A program made the position numbers and the translations under genes. The notes under the pieces were generated by a model. The model was not told the DNA's origin. It did not search any database and saw only the letters and a program-made list of their open reading frames with translations. A stretch of DNA of 64,000 nucleotides, taken from NCBI GenBank assembly GCA_900546915.1, contig UREY01000007.1:1-64000 (forward strand). Direction: 5' to 3'. Positions 35,401 to 45,747 of this stretch are shown here, piece by piece. Source of the DNA: an uncultured Eubacteriales bacterium (GTDB lineage: Bacteria > Bacillota > Clostridia > Oscillospirales > Oscillospiraceae). Position 1 is the first letter of the stretch. The number at the start of each line of letters is the position of its first letter.

Positions 35401-35859
35401 CTGGGACAAGGTCAAGGTCTTTCCAATGTCCGCGTCTGTATAGTAGAAGCCGTCCGCCAAGCACTCTCCTGCCCGCTGCGGCCACCGGCCCGCCTGCAGC
35501 TTCGGCACGCTGATCTGCGCAGGCAGACTGAGCAGGCGAAGGGCCAAATCGTCCTCGGAGTCCTCACTGCGCAGAAGCACATCCAGGGAGACGGCGCCCT
35601 CCGCCGCTCCAATCCCCGGCTGCTGCGCCAACGTCTCCACAGCCTCCCGGGTGTATCCATATGTGTTGAGAACCCGCAAATCAAACAGGGCCTGCGTGTC
35701 TATGTAATCCTGCGCCGTCGCCATCATGTCGCCCTTGGTGGAACGCAATCCCACCAAAAAACCGGCGCCCAACGCAATGATCGCCAAAATGGCCAAATAC
35801 CGGCCCAGAGACTTTTGAATGGAGCGGCGGAGGTCTCTCCGCATGGACCGGCTCACCAC
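32410..35859 (-). CDS. FtsX-like ABC permease with long extracytoplasmic coiled coil
   Basis: This is a 1149-residue permease. A first span is at residues about 20-40 and an extracytoplasmic domain at about 45-235. An exceptionally long coiled coil follows at about 235-595, rich in Glu/Gln/Leu/Ala with recurrent blocks such as LEDGLQQIYDGLSQIEDGL. Then come the FtsX core with three spans (from about 628) and a second extracytoplasmic and FtsX unit with the last spans to the C-terminus. Ordinary MacB-type permeases are 400-850 residues. The start is a GTG at 35859 or 35856, overlapping the ATPase stop. With its ATPase it probably does mechanical work on, or export across, the envelope; the substrate is unknown. 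Confidence 0.85.
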   Translation of the reverse strand: MVSRSMRRDLRRSIQKSLGRYLAILAIIALGAGFLVGLRSTKGDMMATAQDYIDTQALFDLRVLNTYGYTREAVETLAQQPGIGAAEGAVSLDVLLRSEDSEDDLALRLLSLPAQISVPKLQAGRWPQRAGECLADGFYYTDADIGKTLTLSQANEENTRDSLTVEEFTIVGLCSSPIFMNFERGSTTLGKGSLAAYLYVTDSTFDLDGVYTEIALKLDENYPLYDAQYDQLLTDMADTLEPLAEELAQSRYETVQAEARQELEDGQAAYDEGLQEYETQRKQALEELQSAEAQLDEGEAELQSKQQEWNEGQAQLEAAQAQIDAGLEQLRAGEIQLQEQKAKAYAQFAGTQEQLSEQQTQASQGLAQIEAGLSQLEDGLQQIYDGLSQIEDGLQQLALGLDLAETGLTAAQQMLEVVEKGLEEEPDHAGLLASKEELEQRIQELEGQMAELEAQQTEALEQQASLQAQKADLESRKEELETQRDQVQDGLAQIQDGLRQLESARNQASDQFAGAQATIEANRLELDQAQAELDENRQVLEAGAQQLEEGRQELAEGRETYEANRASAEKQLADAEKQLDEAEQELEEGRQALADMTEPDVYVLDRNTNVAYACFESDAEIVEGVSRVFPLFFFLVAALVCITTMSKMVDEERTQIGVMKALGYSGRAITAKYLAYSGSASLFGCILGVLVGSVIFPRVIWQGYAIMYNFASQIRLVFDWSLCAVIVGSYTVCMLAVTWFCCRRELVEVPAELIRPKSPKAGKRLLLERLPFWKHLSFLRKVSIRNIFRYRKRLVMMLLGVGGCAALVVTGFGIKDSIVGIADYQFEQVTLYDLAVTFSQDQGAGAQEDFRDACAGVAEDMIFLYESTADLTVGGKTKSVYFLASEADMSGFVDLHRGKEPVAFPGTNQAVLNNGLAEALNLEVGDTVTLRTADLDTLSLTVSGIFDNNVYNYVLVSSDTLRAQWAREPEINTAYLNVLQELDVREAAAAVSDRQDVISVTVCQDMADRVTSMMDSLDYIVALVVISAAALAFIVMYNLTNINITERVREIATIEVLGFYPMESAAYVFREGMALTAMGCALGLAAGKFLHAFVISQIRVDMVYFSPVISWTSYLWAVGFTFLFACMVDFFLYFKLNRINMAEALKSVE

Positions 35860-36554
35860 TCTATCTCCGAGACGGGCTGGGGCGTGGGATTGATCCGAGA
35901 CTCCACCACAGTCCCATTCTTCACCCGCACCACCCGGTCCGCCATGGCAGTCAGCGCGGAATTGTGGGTGATGATCAAAACCGTCATGCCTGTCTTTCGC
36001 CCTGTATCCTGCAGCAGCTTCAAGATGGCCTTTCCGGTGTTATAATCCAACGCACCGGTGGGTTCGTCGCACAGCAGGAGCTTGGGGTTCTTCGCCAAGG
36101 CCCGGGCAATGGCCACCCGCTGCTGCTCCCCGCCGGAAAGCTGCGCCGGAAAATTCTTCGCCCGCTCAGACAGCCCAACGCTTGCCAGCACTTGAGCAGG
36201 GTCCAACGGATTGCGGCAAATCTGGCTGGCCAGCTCTACATTTTCCAACGCCGTCAGGTTTTGAATCAGGTTATAAAACTGAAAGACAAATCCCACGTCC
36301 TGACGGCGGTAAGTCGTCAGCCGCCGCTTTGTAAAGGCGGAAATCTCCGCCCCGTCCAGGAATACCTTGCCGCTGGTCAGCGTATCCATTCCGCCTAAAA
36401 TATTCAGCAGCGTGGTCTTACCCGCGCCGGAGGGGCCCACAATCACACAAAGCTCCCCCCGCTCCACCTGAAAGGTCGCCTCCCGAAGCGCCTGGACCTG
36501 GACCTCTCCGGATTTATAAATTTTCCCCACATTCTGGAACTCTACAAATCCCAT
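35853..36554 (-). CDS. ABC transporter ATP-binding protein (LolD/MacB type)
   Basis: This 233-residue ATPase has Walker [10 protein letters not shown], signature [15 protein letters not shown], Walker [13 protein letters not shown] and the switch IITHNSA. It is of the class that drives FtsX-like, mechanotransmission-type permeases. It is translationally coupled to the permease, overlapping by a few bases. The gene is first in its two-gene operon and diverges from typA. Confidence 0.92.
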   Translation of the reverse strand: MGFVEFQNVGKIYKSGEVQVQALREATFQVERGELCVIVGPSGAGKTTLLNILGGMDTLTSGKVFLDGAEISAFTKRRLTTYRRQDVGFVFQFYNLIQNLTALENVELASQICRNPLDPAQVLASVGLSERAKNFPAQLSGGEQQRVAIARALAKNPKLLLCDEPTGALDYNTGKAILKLLQDTGRKTGMTVLIITHNSALTAMADRVVRVKNGTVVESRINPTPQPVSEIEW

Positions 36555-36734
36555 AGAGCGCCTCCATCAAACTCAACCCAGTCTGTCTGGTGTTCCTGTA
36601 ATTTATTATACACGCCTCCCCCAGGCAATTTATCAACAATTTGTGAATGTTACGGAACCGGCTCCCTGACCGTAGCCTTCTCTCCGGATACCCCGAAAAA
36701 GTTCCTGAAAAATTCTCTTTTTTCACCAAATCCA

Positions 36735-36763
36735 TTGCATTCTTTTTGTAAATGTGGTATATT
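36735..36763 (+). promoter_or_regulatory. Promoter of typA
   Basis: TTGCAT, 17 bases and TATATT, about 45 bases before typA in the 255-base divergent spacer. Confidence 0.7.
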
Positions 36764-36809
36764 GTACAGCTGAACGATATGGTCAAATAATGGAAGGAGC
36801 GACCTTTTC

Positions 36810-38633
<1,824 letters not shown>

Positions 38634-38933
38634 ACCCACCGGACAAGCCCGGCAAAAGCGTCATTTGTAAAAGAACAGAAAATTTTTCGGCCGGCAGCAC
38701 ACGCTGCCGGCCGCGTTTCATTCTATGGGAGCACACTCATGTTTTCCATGGACGTTCGGGCCGCTGAATCGTTCTCCATAAATCCGGCGTCGAAGTCTGG
38801 GAGGTAAGCATTGCAGCCCACTTTATCCGAGAGGCATAAAACGCTCCCTCTGCAAGCGGCAGTTTTCCCTGCCTTATGTAGAGGGAGGCAATTGGTCTCC
38901 GACGCAAGCATATATCGGGTGACCGGTTACAGC
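38634..38933. other. Spacer between typA and the phosphate-transport operon
   Basis: The only recognisable element is the hairpin at 38689-38712. The remaining 220 bases show no gene or repeat that I can support; a 62-codon minus-strand frame has no ribosome-binding site. Confidence 0.6.
38689..38724 (+). terminator. Terminator after typA (possibly bidirectional)
   Basis: A perfect 10-bp stem (GGCCGGCAGC with its complement, 4-base loop). A weak T-run follows on plus and an A/T tract on minus. Confidence 0.6.
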
Positions 38934-39560
38934 TTACGTGTTTTTCATCACAATGGTCTCAATGGAGTCTGCAACATGTTCACAGGCATCGGCACAATTT
39001 TCCATACACGCATAGATGGCACGCCACGCCACAATCTCCAGGACATCTTTCCCTTGATTGCGCGCCTTTAACGACGCCTGCAGGTAGATGGCGTCGCATT
39101 CCTCTTCCGCATTGTTGACTTCAATGATCAAGCTGCGCAGATGCTCCGGTTTTTTCTTAAAGCTCTCCAGCTCCAGCAGCAGCTGCCGCATCAAATGGCA
39201 GCAATGTGAGATCTTTTGGGCAAACAGGACGGCATCTTCTGTTACGGTGGTAATCTGGTCTACATAAAACTGCTGTATGACCTCTTCGATCTTATCAGAA
39301 ACCTCATCGATGTTCTGACTCAGCACCGCAAGATCCTCCCGGTCCAACGGCGTGACAAACGCTCTGGCCAAGGCATTGGACATCTCATGCTTCTTTTTAT
39401 CCGCCGCATTCTCAAACTCATGAATCGTGCCCAGTATGGTCTCCATTTTTTGGGGGTCAAAAGCCGACAGGCATTCCACCAAATAATCTGCAGCCTTGCA
39501 GGCGCAGTCCGCCGCTTCGATAAAGTTCTCATAATAAAACCGGTCTGCTTTATTTGCCAT
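38934..39560 (-). CDS. PhoU-like DUF47 protein, Pit accessory regulator
   Basis: This 208-residue all-helical protein of the DUF47/PhoU-like family is usually encoded next to Pit phosphate transporters. Acid-rich helix segments that bind metal in relatives are present (EFENAADKKKHEM and EVNNAEEECDAIYL). It follows the transporter gene by 31 bases. In relatives it controls transporter activity or opening. The stop is close to an intergenic region without a clear own terminator. Confidence 0.88.
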   Translation of the reverse strand: MANKADRFYYENFIEAADCACKAADYLVECLSAFDPQKMETILGTIHEFENAADKKKHEMSNALARAFVTPLDREDLAVLSQNIDEVSDKIEEVIQQFYVDQITTVTEDAVLFAQKISHCCHLMRQLLLELESFKKKPEHLRSLIIEVNNAEEECDAIYLQASLKARNQGKDVLEIVAWRAIYACMENCADACEHVADSIETIVMKNT

Positions 39561-39591
39561 AGCTTGTCCCTATCCCTTCCTATTTTGCATG

Positions 39592-40644
39592 TTAAAAAAT
39601 TAAAATAAAGAGCTTCGCCATTAAAAAACCGATGAGACCGCACCCCGGAAAGGTCAACACCCAAGTCAAAACCATATCCTTCACCACGGAAAAATTAATG
39701 GCAGAAATTCTCCGCACCGCGCCGACACCCATAATGGCAGTCGTCTTGGCGTGGGTGGTGGAAACCGGGAGTCCAAATACGGAGCTGATCAACAGGCAGA
39801 TGGACGCTGCAATGTCGGCGGAAAAGCCCTGATACTTCTCCAGCTTCACCATGTCCATGCCCACAGATTTGATGATCTTTTTGCCCCCGATGGAGGTGCC
39901 CAACGCCATGACCACAGAGCAAAGCAGCATAATCCAAATGGGCATTTGCACCGTCACCGTCGTATTTTGGCCGTTGGACAGCAAGACGCTCAGCAGGATC
40001 ACGCCCATAAACTTCTGTCCGTCCTGTGCGCCGTGCATAAAGCTCATGGATGCGGCGCCAAAAATCTGCGCGCCCCGGAAGAAGCGGTCTGTCTTGGTCC
40101 GGTCCGCCCGGTGAAACAGAAGGACGATAGAACGGCAGACGATCCATCCCATGCCGAAGCCCAGAACCACAGACAGCACCATGCCGTATATGACCTTGAT
40201 CCACTCCGAACCATTGACACCCTGCAGGCCTCCATGCACGGCTATGGCGGCGCCGGTCAATCCGGCAATCAGCGCATGGCTCTCGCTGGTGGGAATCCCA
40301 AAGGCCCAGGCCAACGTCGCCCATAACACAATGGCAAACAGGGCCGCGCAAAGGGCCACAATGGCCTCATACGAGTTCTCTCCAAAATCCACCATTTTGG
40401 TAATGGTCTCGGCCACGGTGGCGTTGAGCATACTCATCAGAAACACACCGAGAAAGTTGCAGACAGCCGCCATCAAAATGGCCGCCCGGACCGGAATGCA
40501 TCGCGTGACAACGCAGGTTGCAATCGCATTGGGCGCATCCGTCCAGCCGTTGACCAGGATAACTCCCAGTGTGAGCAGCACAGCCAAAAACAAAAGCGGA
40601 TTTTGCGTGATCTGCATCCAGAAATAGTCAAATGATAGATCCAT
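39592..40644 (-). CDS. pit: Inorganic phosphate transporter, PiT family
   Basis: This 350-residue membrane protein of about 10 spans has the PiT duplicated signature: NGWTDAPNAIA near the N-terminus, GIPTSESHALIAG in the first half and GLPVSTTHAKTT in the second. It imports phosphate, probably as a metal-phosphate complex with protons. The start is placed at 40644, where GGGAGAGA stands upstream. It is the first gene of the pit-DUF47 operon. Confidence 0.93.
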   Translation of the reverse strand: MDLSFDYFWMQITQNPLLFLAVLLTLGVILVNGWTDAPNAIATCVVTRCIPVRAAILMAAVCNFLGVFLMSMLNATVAETITKMVDFGENSYEAIVALCAALFAIVLWATLAWAFGIPTSESHALIAGLTGAAIAVHGGLQGVNGSEWIKVIYGMVLSVVLGFGMGWIVCRSIVLLFHRADRTKTDRFFRGAQIFGAASMSFMHGAQDGQKFMGVILLSVLLSNGQNTTVTVQMPIWIMLLCSVVMALGTSIGGKKIIKSVGMDMVKLEKYQGFSADIAASICLLISSVFGLPVSTTHAKTTAIMGVGAVRRISAINFSVVKDMVLTWVLTFPGCGLIGFLMAKLFILIF

Positions 40645-40747
40645 ATGTCTCTCCCAATCTGCGCAACGAATTTGATTCCACCCCCGCCCGCCTGACAGGT
40701 GCGTCTCTCTGGCAAGATTCGTGCAGAATCGCGCAATTGTAAAATAA

Positions 40748-40776
40748 ATTTTACTATAAGAGGCGGAAATTTGCAA
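40748..40776 (-). promoter_or_regulatory. Promoter of the pit operon
   Basis: TTGCAA, 17 bases and TAAAAT on the minus strand, about 105 bases before pit. Confidence 0.7.
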
Positions 40777-40816
40777 GACCATCTTTTCCGCCGTAATGCG
40801 GCATCTCAAGCGCAAA

Positions 40817-40925
40817 GCGGAGCTGCGCCGGTTTGCGCAGCTCCGCTCGTCTAAACGCCTTCCGGACCTCCGGAACAGGTGCGGCAACCGGCAGGGCGCC
40901 TGCCCGGGTCAAAGCCGGCAGGCGC
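40817..40925 (-). terminator. Paired hairpins downstream of ileS
   Basis: Two strong stems follow the ileS stop: 40925-40896 (GCGCCTGCC type, 9 bp) and 40846-40817 (GCGGAGCTGCGC type, 12 bp). Neither has a convincing T-run on the minus strand, so efficient termination is likely but not certain. Confidence 0.5.
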
Positions 40926-40943
40926 TTTCTGATTCCTCCCGCT

Positions 40944-43754
40944 TTATTCCAGGTCCAAAAGCTTTTTGGGAAGCCGGGAAATCACACCGGCGCACCGGGG
41001 GCAAAGCCCCGCTTCGTTGGCCGCTTCGCTGTGCATCCAACAGCGGGGACATTTGGTTCCCTTTGCCTCGCTCACACCAATCTGCAGGCCCGGGAAGTTT
41101 ATCCCCTGCGCAGCCGTAGCGCCGGCCGGAACCGGCTCGACGGCACAGGAGGAGACAATGCAAATCTCCGCCAGGTCCAAGTCCCGGACCGTCTCCAGCG
41201 CCGACCGGGCTGCTTCGTCTCCCGGCTCCAGGCTCACATGGGCCTCCAGGGCCTTTCCAATCCTCTTCGCTGCCCTGGCAGATTCCAACACGGCATTCAC
41301 ATCCTGGCGCAGCCGGATCGCCGCATCCCACTTGGCCATGACGACTCCGGGCAAGGCATAGCGGGCGCAATCCTCGGGCATCCGGTTAAACAGGACATTC
41401 CGGGGATCATCTCCCGCCCGATGGGGCATCGCCTGCCAGATCTCATCGCAGGTAAACGCCAAAATCGGCGCAAAGAGCTTGGCCATGGCGTCTACGATCA
41501 GATACAGCGCCGTTTGGGCCGACCGCCGCTTCCAGCCGTCGCGGTCCTCACAGTACAGCCGGTCTTTGATGATATCCAGGTAGAAGCTGGACATCTCCAC
41601 CACACAGAAGTCGTTGATGGCATGAGAGACCACATGGAACTCATACCGGTCGTACGCTCTCCGGCAGACGGTAATCAGATTTTCCAGCTTGGTCAGCGCC
41701 CAGCGGTCCAGCTCCATCATATCCGCCGGCTCCACCAGGTGATCCGGCTGGAAGCCCTCCAAATTGCCCAGACAATACCGGGCGGTATTGCGGAATTTCA
41801 AATAGTTCTGGCTCAGCTGCTTAAAAATCTCCTTGGAGCAACGAACATCTGCATGGTAATCTGAGGAGCCGGCCCACAGCCGGACCAGGTCCGCACCGTA
41901 CTCCTGAATCAGCTGTTGGGGATCCATCCCATTGCCCAGAGACTTGTGCATCGCCTTGCCTTCTCCATCCACCGTCCAGCCATGGGTCAGGACCTGGCGG
42001 AAGGGTGCGCCTGCCTCCAGGGCGCCCACGGCTGTCAGAAGGCTGGATTGGAACCATCCCCGGTATTGATCCGCGCCCTCCAAATAGACGTCTGCAGGCC
42101 AGTCGGCCGGGTTGTCATGGTACAGGGAGGCATAGTGGGACGAGCCGGAATCAAACCAGCCGTCCAGGGTATCCGTCTCCTTCTCAAAGGTCTGACCGCC
42201 GCAGTGCGGACACGCCAGACCGTCCGGAATCAGCTCCATGGCCTCCCGCTCAAACCAAACGTTGGAGCCGAATTCACCGAAGAGCTTCGAAATGTGATCC
42301 ACCGTCTTGCTCGTGCAGACAGGTTTTCCGCAATGCTTGCAGTAAAATACGGGAATCGGCATCCCCCAGCGGCGCTGCCGGGAAATACACCAATCCGCCC
42401 GCTCCCGAAGCATCGCCACCATCCGGTCTTTGCCCCAAGCAGGGAACCACTGCACCTGATTACAAGCGGCAATCGCCCGGTCTTTAAACGACTCCACTGA
42501 GCAGAACCATTGGGGCGTAGCCCGGAAAATGATGGGGCTCTTGCAGCGCCAGCAGTGGGGATAGGAGTGGACCATTTCCTCGGAAGCAAACAGAGCGCCG
42601 GACTCTTTCATGTCCTGTAAAATCGCTTTGTTGGACTCTGCGTAATACATACCGGCGTACTTCCCGGCATCGCCGGTCTGGTAGCCCCGGTCGTCCACCG
42701 GTACAATCAGATCGATGCCGTACCGGCGGCAAGTCTGATAGTCATCTGCGCCAAAACCGGGCGCCGTATGGACGCAGCCGGTGCCGGAATCCATGGTGAC
42801 ATACTCGGCTGTGACCATCAGACTCTCCCGGTCCAGGAAAGGATGCCGGGCCGTCATGCGCTCAAAGAAGCCGCCGGGGAAGGAGGCTACCGTCTCATAG
42901 CGCTCCACGCCGCCTGCCTGCATGGTTTTCTCCGCCAGGGCCTTGGCCACCAGATACCGCTCCTTCCCAGCGTCCAGAAGAACATACTCCTGCGTGGGAT
43001 GAAGGGCAATGGCCAGGTTGCCCGGCAGCGTCCAGGGGGTCGTCGTCCAAATGATGACATAGGTATTTTCCTTCCCGCCGTATGCAGCCAGCTTGCCGAA
43101 GTCCTCCTGCAAAGCAAACTTGACATAGATGGAGGTACACGGATCCTCGGCGTACTCGATCTCCGCTTCCGCCAGCGCCGTCTCATCCTTGGGGCACCAA
43201 TACACCGGCTTCAGGCCCTTGTAAATGTAGCCTTTGCGGTACATCGCTCCAAAAATTTTCACCTCTTCGGCCTCAAAGGCCTTGTCCATGGTTTTGTAAG
43301 GATGCGCCCAGTCGCCCACGATCCCCAGGCGGCGGAAGCCCGCCATCTGCCGGTCGATGTAATTCTGGGCAAACGCCTCACAGGCGGAACGGAACTCCGG
43401 CACCGGCATCGCCTTGCGATTCAGTTTGTTCTTTTTGATGATCGCCGATTCAATGGGCATACCGTGGTTGTCCCAGCCGGGGACATAGGGCGTATAATAC
43501 CCCTGCATGGCCTTAGCCCGGACAATAAAATCCTTCAGCGTTTTATTCAGCGCATGGCCCATATGGAGATCGCCGTTGGAAAACGGAGGGCCGTCGTGAA
43601 GCACAAACCGGGGACAGTCCCGGTTCTTCTCCAGCAGCTGCCCGTATAGGTCCATGTTTTCCCACTGCTCCAACATACCGGGCTCCCGGTTGGGAAGTCC
43701 GGCCTTCATGGGGAATGCGGTTTTCGGTGTGATGATGGTGTTTTTGTATTCCAT
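40944..43754 (-). CDS. ileS: Isoleucyl-tRNA synthetase
   Basis: This 936-residue class I synthetase has the HIGH motif as His64-Met-Gly-His67, a full CP1 editing domain and the second ATP motif in the form AMHKS (DGEGKAMHKSLGN), a variant of KMSKS. The C-terminal zinc finger uses the pairs CPRC and CPRC (near residue 905-925). This is the bacterial-type enzyme. It lies 18 bases behind the acetyltransferase gene and is controlled by the T-box upstream of that gene. Confidence 0.95.
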   Translation of the reverse strand: MEYKNTIITPKTAFPMKAGLPNREPGMLEQWENMDLYGQLLEKNRDCPRFVLHDGPPFSNGDLHMGHALNKTLKDFIVRAKAMQGYYTPYVPGWDNHGMPIESAIIKKNKLNRKAMPVPEFRSACEAFAQNYIDRQMAGFRRLGIVGDWAHPYKTMDKAFEAEEVKIFGAMYRKGYIYKGLKPVYWCPKDETALAEAEIEYAEDPCTSIYVKFALQEDFGKLAAYGGKENTYVIIWTTTPWTLPGNLAIALHPTQEYVLLDAGKERYLVAKALAEKTMQAGGVERYETVASFPGGFFERMTARHPFLDRESLMVTAEYVTMDSGTGCVHTAPGFGADDYQTCRRYGIDLIVPVDDRGYQTGDAGKYAGMYYAESNKAILQDMKESGALFASEEMVHSYPHCWRCKSPIIFRATPQWFCSVESFKDRAIAACNQVQWFPAWGKDRMVAMLRERADWCISRQRRWGMPIPVFYCKHCGKPVCTSKTVDHISKLFGEFGSNVWFEREAMELIPDGLACPHCGGQTFEKETDTLDGWFDSGSSHYASLYHDNPADWPADVYLEGADQYRGWFQSSLLTAVGALEAGAPFRQVLTHGWTVDGEGKAMHKSLGNGMDPQQLIQEYGADLVRLWAGSSDYHADVRCSKEIFKQLSQNYLKFRNTARYCLGNLEGFQPDHLVEPADMMELDRWALTKLENLITVCRRAYDRYEFHVVSHAINDFCVVEMSSFYLDIIKDRLYCEDRDGWKRRSAQTALYLIVDAMAKLFAPILAFTCDEIWQAMPHRAGDDPRNVLFNRMPEDCARYALPGVVMAKWDAAIRLRQDVNAVLESARAAKRIGKALEAHVSLEPGDEAARSALETVRDLDLAEICIVSSCAVEPVPAGATAAQGINFPGLQIGVSEAKGTKCPRCWMHSEAANEAGLCPRCAGVISRLPKKLLDLE

Positions 43755-43772
43755 AAGTCATAGCCTCCCATT

Positions 43773-44303
43773 TCAAATTCTCGTAATCTTCTGCTCCCTG
43801 TCTATGCAGAACAGCTCGTGCAGCCTTTCGCCGCTGTAGTAATGCGTCCAAAACGTCTTTTCTTTCCTCATGCCGAGACTCCGGGCCACGCGCTTGGAAG
43901 CTTCGTTGTCGGCCTTGATCATCGCATAAACCCGGTCCCGGTTCAGCTTCTCAAAGGCGTACGCCAGGCACGCGCCGGCTGCCTCTCTGGCGTAGCCCTG
44001 ATGCCAGAACTTTTTCTTCAGCAAGTATCCCACCTCCAGCACCCGGCTGTCCATAACAGGCTGCCAGGTGAGGCCGGCCTGCCCCATCATTTGCCCGGTC
44101 TGCCTGGATACGATGGCCCACAGGCCGAACCCATCCGTCCGATACCGGTTGATTTGGCGGTCCAGCCAGCTCTGCACCTCCGCCGCCGAAAAATCATGCT
44201 CATAGGCATACATCACCTCCGGGTCCCGGAGCATTTCCGCCAAATCCAGAAAATCGGATTGCTCCATTTCTCTGAGCTGTAGGCGCTCTGTTTGCAACAA
44301 CAT
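43773..44303 (-). CDS. GNAT-family N-acetyltransferase (RimJ/RimL type)
   Basis: This 176-residue acetyltransferase starts MLLQTERLQLREMEQSDFLD; the ATG at 44303 has GGGGAGAG upstream. An acetyl-CoA-binding segment is seen near the middle (KKFWHQGYAREAAGACLAYAFE) and KADNEASKRVARSLGM near the C-terminus. This is the pattern of RimJ/RimL-like enzymes that acetylate protein N-termini or small molecules. The frame extends upstream into the T-box terminator, which cannot be coding. It lies between the T-box and ileS, so it is probably induced with ileS when isoleucyl-tRNA is short. Confidence 0.85.
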   Translation of the reverse strand: MLLQTERLQLREMEQSDFLDLAEMLRDPEVMYAYEHDFSAAEVQSWLDRQINRYRTDGFGLWAIVSRQTGQMMGQAGLTWQPVMDSRVLEVGYLLKKKFWHQGYAREAAGACLAYAFEKLNRDRVYAMIKADNEASKRVARSLGMRKEKTFWTHYYSGERLHELFCIDREQKITRI

Positions 44304-44327
44304 ACTCTCTCCCCTGCAGCAGCCGGT

Positions 44328-44364
44328 AAAAAACGCCTTTGTCTCTTCCAAAGAGACAAAGGCG
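44328..44364 (-). terminator. T-box-controlled terminator
   Basis: A stem of about 14 bp (CGCCTTTGTCTCTT with its complement) ends in a run of six T on the minus strand, directly before the acetyltransferase gene. It overlaps nothing coding if the start at 44303 is right. Confidence 0.88.
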
Positions 44365-44565
44365 AAAACCTCTGCGGTACCACTCTTCTTGCCGGAAGCT
44401 CCGGCCCCTCGTGTCATGGGATATCGGCCATGAACCGGTTTCGCCTACGGAAGGTTCGGGAAACTGCTCCGAGGGGATACGCCCTGCCGCCGCCTGCTGC
44501 CTCGCACCGACCGGCAGCTCTCTGAAGGCGGGAATGGCCGAACGCCTGTCCTCATCCACGCATCA
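44328..44565 (-). ncRNA. T-box riboswitch (isoleucine) upstream of acetyltransferase-ileS
   Basis: On the minus strand the leader shows the stem I distal part (AGAGAG, then GGTGCGAG), a later T-box sequence GAGTGGTACCGCAGAG at about 44391-44374, and then the terminator at 44364-44328. GTGGTACCGC is the invariant antiterminator core. The ATC at 44478-44476 is a plausible specifier codon for isoleucine, in agreement with ileS downstream. Uncharged isoleucine tRNA should stabilise the antiterminator and let transcription continue. Confidence 0.85.
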
Positions 44566-44580
44566 CATATGAAGGAAAAA

Positions 44581-45192
44581 CTACCGCTTGGTGGGGTCGT
44601 AGTTCTTTCCAAATTGCAGGTTGGTAAAACGGCTGGTGGTGTTGCCGTCCACACGGGGCGGATGGGTCACCGGGGCGGTATCCTCTGTGGTACCCACCAG
44701 CTTCTCCAGGTTCTGGGCAATCTCCTGGGCAACCTGGTCCTCGCTCTGGGGCTGGGGAATCTCCGGGGGCGCAGGTTCTGCCGCCTGGGCCTTAATGGCC
44801 TCCAGCTTCTCCAGGACCTCTTTCAGCTGGCCCTCCAGGGACTCAATTCCCTCCAAAGCCGCCGCCTTTGCCTGGGACAGCCCGGTCTGAGAGGCCTGGG
44901 CCTCCGCCCGGTGGAGCATGCGCAGGCATTTGGCTTCCGCCTCCCGGATCATATTGTCACAGGTCTGCTGGGCTGTGCGCAGAGACTCCTTGGCGCTGCT
45001 TTCTCCGGCGCGGTACTCCTCCAGCTTCTCCACCAGAACGCGCATCTTGCTTTTTAAGGTGGCATTGTCCTTATACAAGGTATTGTAATCCTCGATCAGA
45101 GCCATCACAGTCTCATCCACAGAGTCCATATCATAGCCGCCGAAGACCGCCGTCTTAAATGTGATTTGCTCCAATTGCTGCGGTGTAAACAT
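44581..45192 (-). CDS. divIVA: DivIVA domain protein
   Basis: This 203-residue coiled-coil protein opens with the DivIVA membrane-binding region (FKTAVFGGYDMDSVDETV), followed by two predicted coiled coils (about 30-75 and 100-140) and a Pro-rich acidic tail. DivIVA proteins mark curved membranes at division sites. It follows sepF by 23 bases and ends 16 bases before the T-box leader, so transcripts of the division genes may run into the riboswitch. Confidence 0.9.
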   Translation of the reverse strand: MFTPQQLEQITFKTAVFGGYDMDSVDETVMALIEDYNTLYKDNATLKSKMRVLVEKLEEYRAGESSAKESLRTAQQTCDNMIREAEAKCLRMLHRAEAQASQTGLSQAKAAALEGIESLEGQLKEVLEKLEAIKAQAAEPAPPEIPQPQSEDQVAQEIAQNLEKLVGTTEDTAPVTHPPRVDGNTTSRFTNLQFGKNYDPTKR

Positions 45193-45215
45193 AGTCTAAC
45201 CCTCTTTATCTGCAA

Positions 45216-45716
45216 TTAAAAGTATACGCCGTTGTTTTCCAGCTCTTCTACCAGATCGCCTACAATCTCCACATTGTACGGGGTAAGCAGATAAGCCGAT
45301 GCGGCCACCTTTTTAATCTTGCCGTCCACGGCATAGGCGCAGCCGGACAGGAAATCCACCAGGCGGCGGGCAATGTTCCGGTCCGTATTTTCCAGATTCA
45401 GAAGCACAGAATGCTTGTCCCGAAGATGGTCCGCAATTTCAGACACGTTGTCAAACCGCTCCGGCTTGACCAGCACCACCTGCAATTGGGTCGTCGTATT
45501 GATATTGACAATCCGGCTGCCCGTGGAACGCCCGGAGTCCAATCCGGAACCATGGGTGTACGAGGGCTCCGGCGGCGTCACGCTGCGGCGGGTCGTCCGG
45601 GGCGCGGGCTCGGGCTCTTCCTCTTCTACCGGCTCGTCGTCGTAGTCATCATAATCATCTTCGTCGTCATCGGCGTACGGCTTGGTCAGCTTCTTCAGTT
45701 CATCCAAAAATCCCAT
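45216..45716 (-). CDS. sepF: Cell division protein SepF
   Basis: This 166-residue protein has an N-terminal amphipathic helix (MGFLDELKKLTKPY) for membrane binding, an Asp/Glu-rich linker and the C-terminal SepF domain (about 72-166, VVLVKPERFDNVSEIADHL, then NLENTDRNIARRLVDFLSG). SepF tethers FtsZ to the membrane and aligns its filaments. The ATG at 45716 has GGAGG 9 bases upstream. Confidence 0.93.
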   Translation of the reverse strand: MGFLDELKKLTKPYADDDEDDYDDYDDEPVEEEEPEPAPRTTRRSVTPPEPSYTHGSGLDSGRSTGSRIVNINTTTQLQVVLVKPERFDNVSEIADHLRDKHSVLLNLENTDRNIARRLVDFLSGCAYAVDGKIKKVAASAYLLTPYNVEIVGDLVEELENNGVYF

Positions 45717-45747
45717 ATGGTATATCCTCCTAGTATCTATGTTACAA

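Noticed and set aside
38723..38911. A 62-codon minus-strand frame after typA
   Set aside because: No ribosome-binding site, no recognisable motif and no neighbour coupling.
44304..44417. N-terminal extension of the acetyltransferase into the leader
   Set aside because: That stretch is the T-box antiterminator/terminator; the ATG at 44303 has a proper ribosome-binding site and matches the family start.
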